Source of the DNA: Ceratotherium simum simum
Lineage: Eukaryota > Chordata > Mammalia > Perissodactyla > Rhinocerotidae
Length of the DNA stretch: 64,000 nucleotides
NCBI RefSeq assembly: GCF_000283155.1
Contig: NW_004454179.1
Location: forward strand, 8,648,957 to 8,712,956
Reading direction: 5' to 3'
A program made the position numbers and the translations under genes. The notes under the pieces were generated by a model. That model ran no database searches and was not told the DNA's origin. It worked only from the letters and a program-made list of their open reading frames with translations. Within the stretch, counting starts at the first letter, position 1, and every line of letters begins with the position of its first letter. Positions 1-12,200 of this stretch are shown in pieces.

Positions 1-3000
1 AAATTTTAAAAAAAAAAAAAGAAAGAAAGTATATAGAAAAAACAGATTTGAAAAAATAGTAGTTGAAAACCTCCTAAATCTGATTTTAAAAATAATAAAC
101 TTAACAGATTCAACGTACTTAGTGAATACCAAACAAGGTGAACTAAAAAACAAAACAAAACCACCACACACCCAGACACATCATAATCAAACTGCTTAAA
201 TCCAAACATGAAGAAAAAATACTGAAAACAACCAGAGAAAAACAACACATTATGTATAAGAGAACAATGATTCAGATGACTATGTATTTCTGGACCATGG
301 AGGTGAAAAAACAGTAGGACATCTTTAAGGTGCTGATGAAGAAAAGACAGTCAACTGAAAATTCTATATCTAGATAATATATCTTTCAGGAATAAATGTG
401 TTGTAAAGATATTTTTAGGTGAAGAAAAACTAAAAGAATTTGTTGTGAGATCTACTCTACAAGAAATTTCTTTAGGCTAAACAGAAGATATTTTCCAGAG
501 GGAAATAAATGAAGAAAGCGCAATAAAAATAGCAAATTTGACAGTAAATGTAATAGACTATTTTTTCTGTCAAATTATTTAAAATATGTATGACAGTTTA
601 AAGCAAAAAATATAACATCGAAAGGATTTTAATGTATGTAGATATAATATATTAAATAACTATAACATAAAGGGAGAGGGTAAAGGATCCTACATGGTTG
701 TTCAGCTTTAATATCTTACTTGAAATGGTAAAAAAACTCTAAAGAGACTGAGAAGAGTTAGGTATGTGTATTTTAATTCCTGGAGAGACCATCAAAAATA
801 ATGTAAAAACATATAGCAAAAAATTCAAACGGAACTTGACAAATTCAAATGGAATACTAAAATTATTCATATAATCCAAAAGAAAGGAGGAATGAGGAAA
901 TGGAGGCACAAAAAAATAGAGTGGTACAAATAGAAATCAAATAAATGAAAAAAAATTTAAAAATAAAAATTACTGATAGTATATCAGTAATTAGGTTAAA
1001 TGTAAACACACCAAAAGAGACAAATGTTGTCAGATTGGATTAAAAAAAATAACAAATCCAACTATATGTTATCCATAAGAAACTTACTTAAACTGTGATA
1101 TAAACAGGTTAAAAGAATGGAAAAAAGACATGCTATCCAACACTAACCAAAAGAAAACTTGAGTGTCTATATTAATAATAGAGAATATAGACTTTAGAAA
1201 AAGGAAATTTATTAAGGATAAAAAGTGGCATAATATTATGATACAAGTCAGTTCACAAAGAAGATATAACAATCCTAAGAATATATGCACCTAACAATAA
1301 AGTTCCAAAATACTTGAAGCAAAACCTGATATAACTAAAAGGAGAAATAGTTAAATGCACAGTTACACTTGGAGACTCTAATATTTCTTTCTCAGTAATA
1401 GAGAGAATAAATAGACACAAAATTAGCAAAGATATAGAGACCTAAGTAATACTATCAACCAACTTGACCTAATTGACACTTATAGAACACTGCAGGCAAC
1501 AATAGCAGAATATACATTCTTTACAAAGTGAACATAATATAATACATTCACCAAGATAGACCATATTGTGGCCCATAAAACAAACTTAAATAAATTTAAA
1601 AGAATTGAAATCATAAAACTGTTCTCTGATCTTATTGGAATTAACCTGAAAATTAATAACAGAAAGATATCTGGAAAATTCCCCAAAATATTTGGAAATT
1701 AAACCACACTTATAAATAACTTTTAGGTAAAAGAAGAAGTCAAAAGGGGAATTAAAAAATACATTGAGCAGAATGAAAATAAATATATAACATATAAAAT
1801 TTGGGGGATGTGACCAAAGCAGTGCTTAGATAGAAATTGATAGTATTAAATATGTACCTTCACTTAAAATGAAGAAATTTGTCACATCATTAATCTAATC
1901 TTCCACCTTAAGAAGCTACAAAAAGAAAAGCAAATAAAATCCAAAGCTAGCAAGAAGAGAAAAACAATAAGGATAGGAGTAGAAATGAATAAAATTGGGA
2001 AAAAAAATCAATGAAACCAAAAGCTAGTTCTTTGAAAAGGTCAATAAAATTGATAAAACACTAGCAAAGTATCCAAGAAAAAAAGGGGAAGGACACAAAT
2101 TACCAACAGAAAAAATGAAAGAGAAGAATTATTACAAATCCTATAGACATTAAAAGGAAAATAAGATATTATGAACAATTTAGTATTCATAAATTTGAGA
2201 ACTTACATAAAATGGAACAGTGCCTTGAAAGATATAAACTACCAAAATTTACTCAAGAAAAATTATATTATAGAAACAGTCATATATCTACTAAAGAAAT
2301 TGAATTCATAGTTCAAAACTTTTCAAAAAAGAAAACAGGTCCAGTCAATTTCACTGGTGAAACCAATTCTATATCAATATTTAAGGAAGAAATAATACCA
2401 ACTTAACACAATCTCTTCCAAAAAACAGAAGAGGAGAAAACAGTTTTCAACACATTTTAGGAGACCAGCCATTACCTTGATGCCAAAATGAAAAAAGACA
2501 TTCCAAGAAATAAAAGATGGAGGCTAATAGCCCTCATGAAAATATAAAAAAAATCCCCAACAAAATGTTAAAAAATTCAATCCAAAAATAAAAAAAAAAG
2601 AATAACACAACCAAGTGGAGTTTATCCCAGTAATGAAAGGCTGATTCAATGTTCAAAAGACAAGCAATGTAATTCACCATATCAACAGATTAAAGAAGAA
2701 AAATTACATTCATTCCAATAGATGCAGAGAAAGCATTTGACAAATTCAACATCCATTCATGATAAAAACTCTAAGGAAACTATGAGTAGAAGAGATCCTT
2801 AACTTGATAAAGGGCATCCACAAGAAAATTTCCAGCTCTTAGAGGGAAAGCTTTCAGCTTTTTACTATTGAGTATGACGTTAGTTGTGGGCTTTTTCCTA
2901 GCCAGAGCAATTAGGAAAGAAAAAAAATAAAAGGCATCCAAATAAGAAAGGAAGAAGTAAAATTGTCTCTGTTTGCAGATGACATGATCTTATATGTAGA

Positions 3001-3035
3001 AATCCTAAAAACTCCATAAAAAACCATTAGAACTA

Positions 3036-3313
3036 GTGGCCAGGCCAATGGTGTAGCAGTTAAGTTTGCACATTCTGCTTTGGTGGCTCGGGGTTCACTG
3101 GATCAGATCCTGGGCATGGACCTACTCACCGCTCATTAAGTCATGCTGAGGTAGCATCCCACATAGAAGACCTAGAAGGACCTACAACTAGGATATACAA
3201 CTATGTACTGGGGCTTCGGGGAGGAAAAAGAAAACGAGGAAGATTGGCAACAGATGTTAGCTCAGGGCCAATCTTCCTCAAAAAACAACAACAACAACAA
3301 CAACAACAACCCG
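3036..3313 (+). mobile_element. ERE-type tRNA-derived SINE, long form, inside L1
   Basis: The head 'gtggccaggccaatggtgta' matches the ERE head with its degenerate A and B boxes. It then has the 'aactaggatatacaactatg..ggggcttcgggg' middle and a 'gttagctcagggccaatctt' tail. The 9-bp duplication TTAGAACTA flanks it at 3027-3035 and 3314-3322. The A-tail has become (CAA)n at about 3284-3311. It belongs to the architecture that carries both middle blocks, also seen at 47860. Confidence 0.92.
3284..3311 (+). repeat. (CAA)n microsatellite in the SINE tail
   Basis: About nine CAA/AAC units follow 'cctcaaaa' at the 3' end of the ERE and lie before its right target duplication, so the microsatellite grew from the SINE poly-A tail. 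Confidence 0.9.
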
Positions 3314-5385
3314 TTAGAACTAATAAGAAAATTCAGTAAAGTTGCAGGATACAAAATCAACATACAAAAATCAGTTGTATCTCTATACATTAACAACAAC
3401 CTATCCGAAAAGGAAATTAAGAAAACAATTCCATATACATTAGCATCAAAAGAATAAAATACTAGGAATAAACTTAACCAAGGAGGTGAAAGATTTGTGC
3501 ACTGAAAACTACAAAATGATAACAAAAGAAATTTAAAAGACACAAATAAATGGAAGGACATCTTGTGTTTATAGACTAGAAGAATTAATATTGTTAAAAT
3601 GTCCATACTTCCCAAAATGATCTATAGGTTCAATGTAATCCCTATCACAATCCCAATGGCATTTTTTACATAAATATACAAACTATCATAAAATTCATTT
3701 GGAACCACAAAAGATCTCGAATAACCAAAGAAATTTTGAGCAACAACAAAGCTAGAGGTATTATACTCTCTGATTTCAAAACATATTACAGAGCTACAGT
3801 AATCAAAACAGTATGGTACTGGCATAAAAGCAGACATATAGACTAATGGAACAGAATAGACAGCCCAGAAATAAACCCATGAAGATATGGTCAACTAATC
3901 TTTAACAAGGGTGCCAAGAATACATAATGGGGAAAAGATAGTCTATTAAATAAACTGTTTTGAGAAAATTGGATATCCACATGCAAAAGAATGAAACTGG
4001 ACCCTTATTTCACACCATACACAAAAATCAACTCAAAATGGATTAAAGACTTATACATAAAACCTGAAACAATAAAACTCTTAGAAGAAAACATAGAGAA
4101 AAAGCTTCTAGATATTGGGCTGGGCAATGATTTCTTGGATATGACATCAAAAGCAGAGGCAACAAAAGCAAAAATAGACAAATGAGATTATATCAAACTG
4201 AAAACCTTCTGCATAGCAACGGAAACAAAATGAAAAGGCAACCTACAATGGGAAAAAAATATTTGCAGACCATATGTGTTATAAGAGCTTAATATCCAAA
4301 ATGTAAGGCACTCCTACAACTCAATAGCAAAAAACAAATAACCTGATTAAAAAATGGGCAAAGGACCTGATAGATATTTCTCCAAAGAAGACATACAAAT
4401 GGCCAACATCATCTCACACCGTTAGGACAACTATTATCAGAAAAAGGACGAGAAGTGTTGGCGAAGATGTAGAGAAAAGGGAATCCTTGTATACTCTTGG
4501 TGGGAATGTAAATTGGTGCAGCCACTATGGAAAGCAGTATGTAGATTCCTCAAAAAATTAAAAATAGAATTACCATTTGATCCAGAAATCTCACTTTTGG
4601 ATATGTACCCAAAGGAAACAAAATCAGTATCTCAAAGAGAAATCTGCACTCCCACATTCATTGTAGCATCATTCACAATAGCCAAGTTATGAAAACAACC
4701 TAAACAACGATCAACAGTTAAATGAAAAAGAAAATGTAGCACATATATACAACAGAATATTATTCAGCTTTAAAAAAAGAAGGAAATCCTGCCATTTGTA
4801 TGGCCGAATGATATTCCATTGCACGTATATACTACATTTATTTTCTTCAGCTATTCAACCGTTGATGGATATTTAGGTTGTTAGAATAGATGAACCTGGA
4901 GGACATTATGCTAGGCAAAAAAAGCCAAACACAGAAAGACAAATACTACGTGATCCCACTTATATGTGCAATCTAAAATAGTCAAACACGTGGAAGCAGA
5001 GAGTAGAATGGTGGTTGCCAGGGGCTGGGGGGAGGGACAAATGGGGAAGTGTTGGTCAAAGGGTAGAAAATTTTATTATGAAAAATAAGTTCTGGAGATC
5101 TACTGTACAACATAGGGCCTCTGATTAACAATACTGTATTGTATACTTAAAATTTTGCCAAGAGGGTAGATCTTATGTTAAGTGCTCTAACCACAAAAGG
5201 ACAAAAAACAAAACAAAACAAAGGAGGTGGGAGGAAACTTTTGGATATGATAGATAAGATTATGGCATTGATAGTGACAAGGGTTTCACGGGTGTATACT
5301 TATCCCCAAACACATCAAGTTGTATACATTAAATATCTACAGCTTTTTGTATGTTAATCATACCTCAATAGAGTGGATTAAAAAC

Positions 5386-6062
5386 AAATCTCCAGCTAAT
5401 GTCATACTTAATGGTGAAAGACCGAATGCTTCTCCCTCCAGAGAAGCTTTTTCACAAATGTATAAGGATCAAGAACAAGAATTTCGATTGAAATGCTGTT
5501 TGCAGTAACAACAAATAAGAAACAACCTAAATGTCCATCAATGAGAACTGATAATTTAAAGAGAATGAACCAGAGCTACATGTATTAGAACTAAAAGATA
5601 AATCTCAAAAACATAATGTGGAATAAAAAAAGTGAGTTGCAGAATGATATATGCAATATGATGCTATTTACATGGATTGTTAAAACATAAAATAATACTA
5701 TACATTTATTATGAAAATACATTGTTTATAAAATATACTATATATATATATACATATATGTATTATGCCTATAGTATAAGTAAGAGAAAAATGAGCAGAA
5801 AAGTAAATAAAAAATTCAATGGTTAGTGGTTACCTCTATATCAAGATGGAGGGTAATGGGATTGGAGGGCTTTAACTACATCTGTAATGTTTTCTTTCTT
5901 AAAAAAAAAAATTCTGAAGCAGATATGTCCATATGTAAAGATTCATCAATCTTAAGAAAGTTAGTTACTGGTGGGTAGATGGGTATTTACTTCATTATTT
6001 TCTATACCTTTTTGTATAGTTTTTTTTTTTCTAATAAAAATACTAAAAAGCAAAAAGGTTTA
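5386..6062 (+). mobile_element. Older L1 3' part, plus strand
   Basis: It begins with a reverse transcriptase snippet ('gtcatacttaatggtgaaag', 5400-5419). It jumps to L1 3'-end text ('caacctaaatgtccatcaat', 5523 on) and ends in 3' UTR-like sequence with a run of T and 'ctaataaaaatacta' near 6045. The internal deletion and divergence suggest an L1 older than the one to its left. An AT microsatellite lies at about 5738-5766. Confidence 0.75.
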
Positions 6063-6250
6063 ACACACTTGTTTTAATGAAAAAGGTTGCCTCTGGAGAG
6101 AGGAGCTGGCACAGGTGGTGGTGGAAGAAGGAGCAGGAGACTATTGTTTTCGTGATAAGCACCTCTGTACTACTTCATTTGTTACCTTGTCTGTTTACGA
6201 CTATAATGATAAGATTATATTTATTTGTTTTAATGAAAGTGATCTTATAC
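6063..6250 (+). mobile_element. Probable L1 3' UTR scrap
   Basis: 'gttgcctctggagagaggag' and the following G-rich then T-rich text resemble the 3' UTR of old L1s. Short overlapping open frames here (6077-6369) have no recognisable domain and are taken as chance. Confidence 0.45.
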
Positions 6251-6439
6251 AAGAAAACTTTGAGCACCACATCACAGAGTCTAAATTCTTTCATGTGCTG
6301 GTCTTGTTTGTCCTTTTGTTCTTGAGTCTAGCTGCAGTGCCCACCACACAGTGCACAGCAAGTACATAATGCTATTTGTTTTGTTTTATTTCCTAAAGAT
6401 TATAGCCCACCCTGATCTCTCTGTTCTCTAATAATTGGC

Positions 6440-6545
6440 CACAAATTTACTCCTTAGACAAATCATTTAACTCTATGGTACTTCAAATTCCTTATTTTTC
6501 AGGTGTCAATAATAATACTGTTTTGCCTACTGCCTAAGGCCATTC
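6440..6545 (+). mobile_element. MIR SINE fragment
   Basis: 'gacaaatcatttaactctat' followed by 'caggtgtcaataataatact' matches the MIR core (caagtcacttaacctct .. tgtaaaatggggataataat) at moderate divergence. Confidence 0.7.
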
Positions 6546-7959
6546 TAAGTTTCAAACAGAAAATGGATATCAATTTTTTTGAAAAGTATGGAGCATATAC
6601 GAATTGAAGAAATGCAGGGGATCACTGAAAGACTGGGAAGAATTCTCAAGAGATCATATCATCACCTTAACATCCACAGTCCATCCTTTTCCAGAACATG
6701 TCATTAACCATAAAAAAACTTACTTCCATATATGTGCCTTGAAGCCTCTGAATATGGCTTGTTGTTCTGATGGTATGGAGGTGGAGGTGGGAATGGTGAT
6801 ATTTTGGTTAGGGATATTATGGAAATTGGCTTCTTTAGTAATAAAGCTATTTTCTTAGGAAGAAGTTTCTTAAGATGCCATGATGACACAGTAACCAATT
6901 TTTTGGTGAAGGTCCTATTGAGCCAGTGATAAATCCTACTGTACGGCAGTAACAAGTATAACATTTCTTACTTGACTTAAAACCATTCTGGCTCTAGGAC
7001 AGACCCAGCTCTCCCATGAGCGACAGGCAGAGGGGTAGTTAATAACGCAGGGAACAGAAATGATTATACAGAGATATGGGGCATCTCTCCAAAGACTGTG
7101 ATTCTAATGGGGAACTATAAAGAGCTGGTCCATGGAAAGAGGAAGAGGGTTAAGGAAAGAGGTCACCAAATATTTGTTGGCATTGAATTAGTCACTTGGC
7201 TATTGAGTGTAATCAAAGATGTGACATGGTCTTTGCTTTCAAGGAATTTATAGGCTAAGATATAGTAACTTGGATACAGCCTGCAGATTATCAACTCAGG
7301 ATAGAATAATGAAACAAAAACATATGCACTAGTCATGTTGGTCACATACAAAAGCCTCACTTTTATATTACATTATTTTTCTTTTGGATGTGAAGGTGGA
7401 AGGTTGTTGCTAAGCTTGAAGAGTCTCTGTCCCGAAAGGGCATAGATAGAGAAGTTCCTTTGCTCAAGCCACTAAAACAGTGATAGAGCACACACTTGCT
7501 GATTTATATCTCAAAGTGCCCAGAAAGAGTCCAGGTGGCCTCTCATGGCTACAGGGAGTTCTCAGTTTATAATTTTGTTGTGTTCTACAGACTCACTTGT
7601 CAGTCAGTTGTGGTCAGTCAGCCATGGGAAACTTAGTACTACATATTTTCATACAGAAACAAAGCCACAAATAGGGGTCATTTCTTTAAACTTGCCAAGA
7701 AAGGTTATACAAACCCATTTAAAAAAAAAAGATTATAATAATAATGGTATGGTAGAGTCTGATCCTCAGGTGTACTATCTGTGTGTGTGTTGGTGTTTTC
7801 TGAATTTGAATTATAGATGCCAGAATCCTCTTTCTCTGGATACAGCCCTTCAGATACTCTCTCATCTGCTAGTATTGAATATGAAGATTTACTCATCTTA
7901 AGCAATGATTCTGTGAGTGTGCGTGCACGCACACACGCCACAAAATATACCACTCAGAA
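6546..7959. other. Unassigned sequence
   Basis: I recognise no coding exon or repeat family here. Short frames on both strands (for example 7545-7901 plus and 7705-7953 minus) overlap each other and show no domain. A perfect 18-bp palindrome of alternating bases is near the right end (see 7917-7938). Confidence 0.5.
7917..7938. repeat. Alternating purine-pyrimidine palindrome
   Basis: 'gtgtgcgtgcacgcacac' (7917-7934) is a perfect 18-bp palindrome and continues as 'acgc'. It alternates purine and pyrimidine throughout, the pattern that favours Z-DNA or a small cruciform. Confidence 0.85.
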
Positions 7960-10340
7960 ATCCTGCTACAGGGAGGATTACTGATTATCAGCTCCAGCTG
8001 CTGCCCTTCTGCATTCACCACTGTGTTTGTGCTGAGGCCACACTTCCCATGAGTTGTTCCCAGTCAACGACTGAACATGGTGGCCAGAGGTACTAAAGCA
8101 TGTTTATTCCAGCAAGTCGCAGGACACCTATGGACAAATATGGCTTGAAGACTCCCCATAAGCCTCATAGAACCTTTTTTGGAACCATGCTGTAGTCTAA
8201 GACTCCTCCTACTTTTTCATCTTTCCTTTCTTCTCTCCACAGACATTACATTAGTCTGAAGTCTTTCTTAGCCTTTGCCAACTCCCCAACCCCCAATCAA
8301 TCTCTGGCACATCTAATCCTATCTTTGTGTCTGCTTCTTGGCATACTCAAACTACTGCAAATGATAGTGAGAATAGTCCAAGAAAGCAGTAAGATGGGGA
8401 TTTGGGACTGGTTCATACACCACCCAGTAGGCAGAAAGGATGCCATCCTGAGTGGGGTAAGTAGGGATGGATAGTCTGACAAAAGGTGACAGCTCAATTG
8501 CTAAAGATTTCACTGGTGGTGACTTGAGAAAACACCCAGGTAGAGGTATGCAGCTGCAATAATATAAAAGATATAGGGAGGGTTGTCTACAAAGACAGCA
8601 GAATTGCATGTTACTGCAAAATTGTATTGAGGCTCTAAAGAAAAATAATGAGAAACTGAGAGTGGTTAACAAGTAACAAATGGCTAAAAGTGAGAGTGGG
8701 AGGACTTCTCTGGTCATTTACGAAGGTGTCTTTAGATCCTGTGGTGGAAGAGCAGACACAACTAAGCAGAAGGCTGAAGATCTGGTAGAGTTACAGGGCT
8801 TCAGAGACATTTGAATGCTTGGTCATGACAGGTCTGTTATGGTAATATCAGAGCTCTGGTTAGAAAAAACCCAAACCCTGAAATATGGAATAGAGACATC
8901 TGGATGGATGCCCCAGATATTGGGGCTGAAGAGCCCCCTGAACCTCTAGAGTTTACAAGGTGTCCCACCCTTCCCTAGTAAGAGGTAGCACTTGTCCTAT
9001 GTTGGAAAATGCTGCAGAAGGCTCTGCCCTGCAAGGCAGCAGATGCCCCCGTCAGGAGCTGTCCCACCTCCTCGCCTGGCTGCCAGGCTGATAACTAGGA
9101 CTAAAGCCCAGCATTACCCAGTTAAGGAAATGAAGAGATGGAGTCAAGGATCTCTATGCAGTCAAGGAGTTGAGAGAATTAGCTAGAATTTATCAACAAG
9201 AGCCAGGGATGTACTCCTGGGATTGGATTTTGAAGATGCCCTATCAAGGGCCAGGATATAAGACTGGATAATCAGGATAATCAGGAATTCATTGACTTTG
9301 GAGTGCTTTCTTGGGACATGAGATTTAACACCCTGGCAAGGATCCCAGGGGATGAGGGAAACTCGCTACTAGAATGACTTTTAGAAGACTGGAAAAAGTA
9401 ATGGCCATGTTGAGCAAAGAAGAAATGCCTGAATTGCCCTGGAAGATGGTAGAGGGAGGAATAAAAGAGACTGAGGGAAGTGGTCATGCTAGAATGGATA
9501 TATTAATAAAGCCAAAAGACCCACCAGAGGATTATGGTCCAAGGGAGAACTCAAAGGACACCATTCCACCAAGGAATGTGCTGGTGAAAGGGGCACAACA
9601 TCACTAAGAAGTTCAATGGTGGCTCTTATCTGCAGGCGAGGCTCTTATCTGTCAATAACCATAAGGATGATGGGGAACAAAGCAATAGAGCCCAGCTGGT
9701 GCTTAACTGTAAGAAGCCAAAAAGTTGTCATTACCACAATGGCCAGCAAGGTTAGAGTGGCCGCCAATAGGGCTTGACCAGCAGGGAGCTGTGGAGATGT
9801 TTCACAGAGCATGACATCCCTCGGGGCAAAAAGATGGGCAGCCAATAGGAGCATTATTTAATGTCTACAACCACAAAAAGACAAAAATGCATGAGCAGGA
9901 GCCTGAGGATGGTTGTCCCAATGAAAAGTCCTAATCCTTTGCTAGCTCTTGGTCCTGAGCCAATTTTCAGATCTAGAACTCATTGACTAAAGAGATGGCC
10001 AGGTCTTTAGGAGGAACAATGTAGCATCATATATAATAATGATTCTCTTTCCCCAAAGAGACCTAGAGCCATTTACTCAGGTGACTGTACACTGAGGAAA
10101 AGAAAAAATGCAGACATTTTCAGAAATATTTAGCACAGGGTCTGAGTGGACAGTGATACCTGGAGAGCCAAAGTGTCGACACGGCACCCATATTAGAGTG
10201 GAGATTATGGAGGTCAGGTAATAAATGGAGTCCTAGAATTATGCCTAATGCAAATAAGATACATATTATTGATTGATTGATTTGATTTACTACAAGAATG
10301 GATATGGAAAATAAGGGGAAAGTTTCCATCCCTTAGACAT
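7960..10340 (+). pseudogene. Probable endogenous retrovirus internal remnant (gag-like), badly eroded
   Basis: Sequence about 9000-9600 reads, in broken plus-strand frames, like a retroviral gag capsid region. It has a proline-rich stretch, then an 'ELARIYQQEP'-type segment (about 9170-9210), then a block around 9300-9600 ending near 'PPRNVLVKGA'. The same order is typical of old mammalian ERV gag relics. About 8820-9000 and 10130-10340 look like flanking parts of the same element, and 7960-8340 may be an upstream part. Stops and frameshifts occur throughout, so nothing is expressible. I could not define LTRs or a primer-binding site. The family is not named, and the call rests on pattern memory only. 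Confidence 0.4.
10266..10287. repeat. Short GATT-type simple repeat
   Basis: 'attgattgattgatttgatt' is a short imperfect tetranucleotide run. Confidence 0.7.
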
Positions 10341-11119
10341 AGCTACAGAAAGTAATCTTCTACATATAAATTCTAGAGACAAAAATATCATTAGCAAAAT
10401 GTGTTGAGTACAAGAATCACTGCTGGGAGATTGGAACTCTGAATAGCAATTTATTAGACACCAGAGGTTTCTAGGAAAGATGAGAATTGCAAGGACAGTT
10501 CTTCCATTATGCTGCAGTAAGCTAATGAGGTCAGCAAAGAATTATGATTGATCAGGGAAGATCTATTTCCCCTTCTTGTGGAGGCCCTTCACTTCTGCTT
10601 TGCCTGCTCCCTACTTAAAAGCTTACTTTTGGTGGCCTGTTTCCGAGATCCTAGCTAAAGTCATATGAACCTCCACCCAGAGTCAAGGATATTTTGTGTA
10701 ATAGAAGTATTTAATTCAGTGGAGACAGCAAGAATCTATTCCTTTACAGTTTAATTATTTTTCTCCTATAATATTATCTCCTTATATTTTCTTGGATTTT
10801 TTAAAAAATGAGACTCTAGGCTTTTAGTATTCTGCAACTCAGACCCTGTGGGTTCATTTAGATACTAGCACTACCTATGCATCAATGAGTACACCATCAA
10901 TAGAGAATCAGAGGCCCAATTCTCAGATTAGCTCTCTTTCTCTGAGCCAGTACAGAGGGGTAGAGAGGACTTACACTTGCATACTCTTCAATAACAACTA
11001 TCGCAATTATTCTAGTCCTGACACTTTTAAGATATACAGTAATGACCTCCCTTGTAATTTGTAATCCCCTGCTCTAAACCCCAATCTGTTTATGGAAATT
11101 TCAGATCAGATAATCCTCC
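10341..11119. other. Unassigned sequence
   Basis: No recognisable coding or repeat signature. It may include the 3' side of the ERV-like remnant, but nothing in it proves this. Confidence 0.45.
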
Positions 11120-11128
11120 TAAGACTTT

Positions 11129-11366
11129 TTTTTTTTTTTTTTTGTGAGGAAGATCAGCCCTGAGCTAACATCTACCAATCCTCCTCTTTTTGCTGAGGAA
11201 GACTGGCCCTGGGCTAACATCCATGCCCATCTTCCTCCACTTTATATGGGATGCCGCCACAGCATGGCTTGACAAGCGGTGAGTCCGTGCGCACCCGGGA
11301 ACCGAACCCCGGGCTGCCAAAGCAGAGTGCATCCACTTAGCTGCTACACCACTGGGCCGGCCCCCC
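11129..11366 (-). mobile_element. ERE-type SINE
   Basis: A T-run, then 'gatcagccctgagctaacat' and, at the right end, 'ccactgggccggccccc': the reverse complement of the ERE tail and head. The middle carries the 'ccatcttcctccactttata' block, so it is the form without the 'actagaaggatgtgc' segment. Flanks TAAGACTTT (11120-11128) and TAGGACTTT (11370-11378) agree at 8 of 9 positions. Confidence 0.93.
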
Positions 11367-11399
11367 TCATAGGACTTTAAAACCTCCTCTGCAAAGAGA

Positions 11400-11800
11400 C
11401 ATTTTAGCAATATATATCAAAAGCTTTAAAAATGTAAATATGCTTTGACTCAAAAACTCCACTTCTAAAAATTTTCTCTGAGGAAATATATAGAACTGGA
11501 TACAAAAAGTTCATAAGAATGTTCATCAGAGCTTTGTTTAATGTCAGAGAGAGAGAGAGAGACTGACGGCTAAATTTCCAATAATAGGGGAGTGAATAAA
11601 TAAATCTGTAGGATGAGTCCAATAAATGCACTAGAGAAAAATATTTTTTGACATGGGAAAATATTAATATACTGCTAAGTGAAAAATAGGCTGCAAAACA
11701 ATAAATGTAATACTTTTGTTGTTAAAAAAATCACTAAACAAATATTTCTGTGCTTTTATAGTTTTCTGCATTGGCTGCAATTTTGAGCTTTTTGTCTTAC
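11400..11800 (+). mobile_element. L1 3' end (old L1M type)
   Basis: 'ctccacttctaaaaattttc', 'gttcatcagagctttgttta' and 'ctgctaagtgaaaaataggc' follow the order of the ORF2 end and 3' UTR of old L1s. It contains a short (GA)n run at about 11546-11562. Confidence 0.75.
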
Positions 11801-11844
11801 TCCAGCCTTAATAGAGATCTTTTAGATTAAAATTAACATCAGGA

Positions 11845-12089
11845 GGGGCCGGCCCGCTGGTGCAAGTGGTTAAGTGCACGCACGCTCGGCTGAGGCGGCC
11901 CGGGGTTCGCTGGTTCGGATCCCGGGCGCACACCAACTCACTGCTTGGCAAGCCATGTTGTGGCGGTGACCCATATAAAGTAGAGGAAGATGGGCACGGA
12001 TGTTAGCCCAGGGCCAGTCTTCCTCAGCAAAGAAAGATGAGGATTGGCAGATGTTAGCACAGGGCTGATCTCCTTACAAAAAAAAAAAA
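11845..12089 (+). mobile_element. ERE-type SINE with 16-bp target duplication
   Basis: The head 'ggggccggcccgctggtgca' is followed by the tRNA-like B-box region, the 'agtagaggaagatgggcacg' middle, the 'atgttagcacagggctgatc' tail and a poly-A. AAAATTAACATCAGGA flanks it exactly at 11829-11844 and 12090-12105, the mark of L1-driven insertion. Confidence 0.96.
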
Positions 12090-12124
12090 AAAATTAACAT
12101 CAGGAAATTTGGATCATCTTCTGG

Positions 12125-12200
12125 GTAAACCTATATATAAATATATACATATTTTAAAATATGTTTTACATCTGTACATACATACATACATACACACACA
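12125..12200. repeat. AT-rich and (CATA)n/(CA)n microsatellite
   Basis: An 'atatataaatatatacatat' stretch is followed by 'catacatacatacata' and 'cacacaca', directly upstream of the inverted repeat at 12201. Confidence 0.85.

Larger units (their letters stand above)
1265..4960 (+). pseudogene. L1 ORF2 remnant (endonuclease and reverse transcriptase), broken
   Basis: This is the decayed ORF2 of the L1 above. Intact ORF2p nicks DNA and reverse transcribes L1 RNA at the nick. The endonuclease part lies near 1265-1700. A reverse transcriptase piece with 'KTGPVNFTGETNS' is at 2212-2406. The catalytic FADD tetrapeptide is still encoded at 2972-2983. C-terminal residues are open at 3991-4185. Stops and frameshifts separate every block, and a SINE interrupts it just after the FADD block. 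No product can be made. Confidence 0.85.
1..5385 (+). mobile_element. LINE-1 (old L1M-type), long copy running off the left edge
   Basis: The order matches an L1 read on the plus strand: an upstream non-ORF2 segment (1-900), endonuclease-like sequence (about 1265-1700), reverse transcriptase (2200-3650), ORF2 C-terminal part (3990-4950) and a 3' UTR whose tail reads 'tatacttatccccaaacaca' and ends near 'cctcaatagagtggatta' (about 5385). Short frames show L1 ORF2 residues, for example '[20 protein letters not shown]' from 3994. It is split by an ERE SINE at 3036-3313. All frames carry many stops, so it is inactive. The left end is cut by the window and the subfamily is not resolved. Confidence 0.9.

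Noticed and set aside
3262..3615. 117-codon minus-strand frame
   Set aside because: It runs antisense to L1 and across the SINE tail microsatellite. The poly-Leu run is the reverse of (CAA)n.
8352..8717. 121-codon minus-strand frame with hydrophobic stretches
   Set aside because: There is no recognisable domain or supporting splice signal, and it lies antisense to a probable ERV remnant. Hydrophobic content follows from pyrimidine-rich codons.
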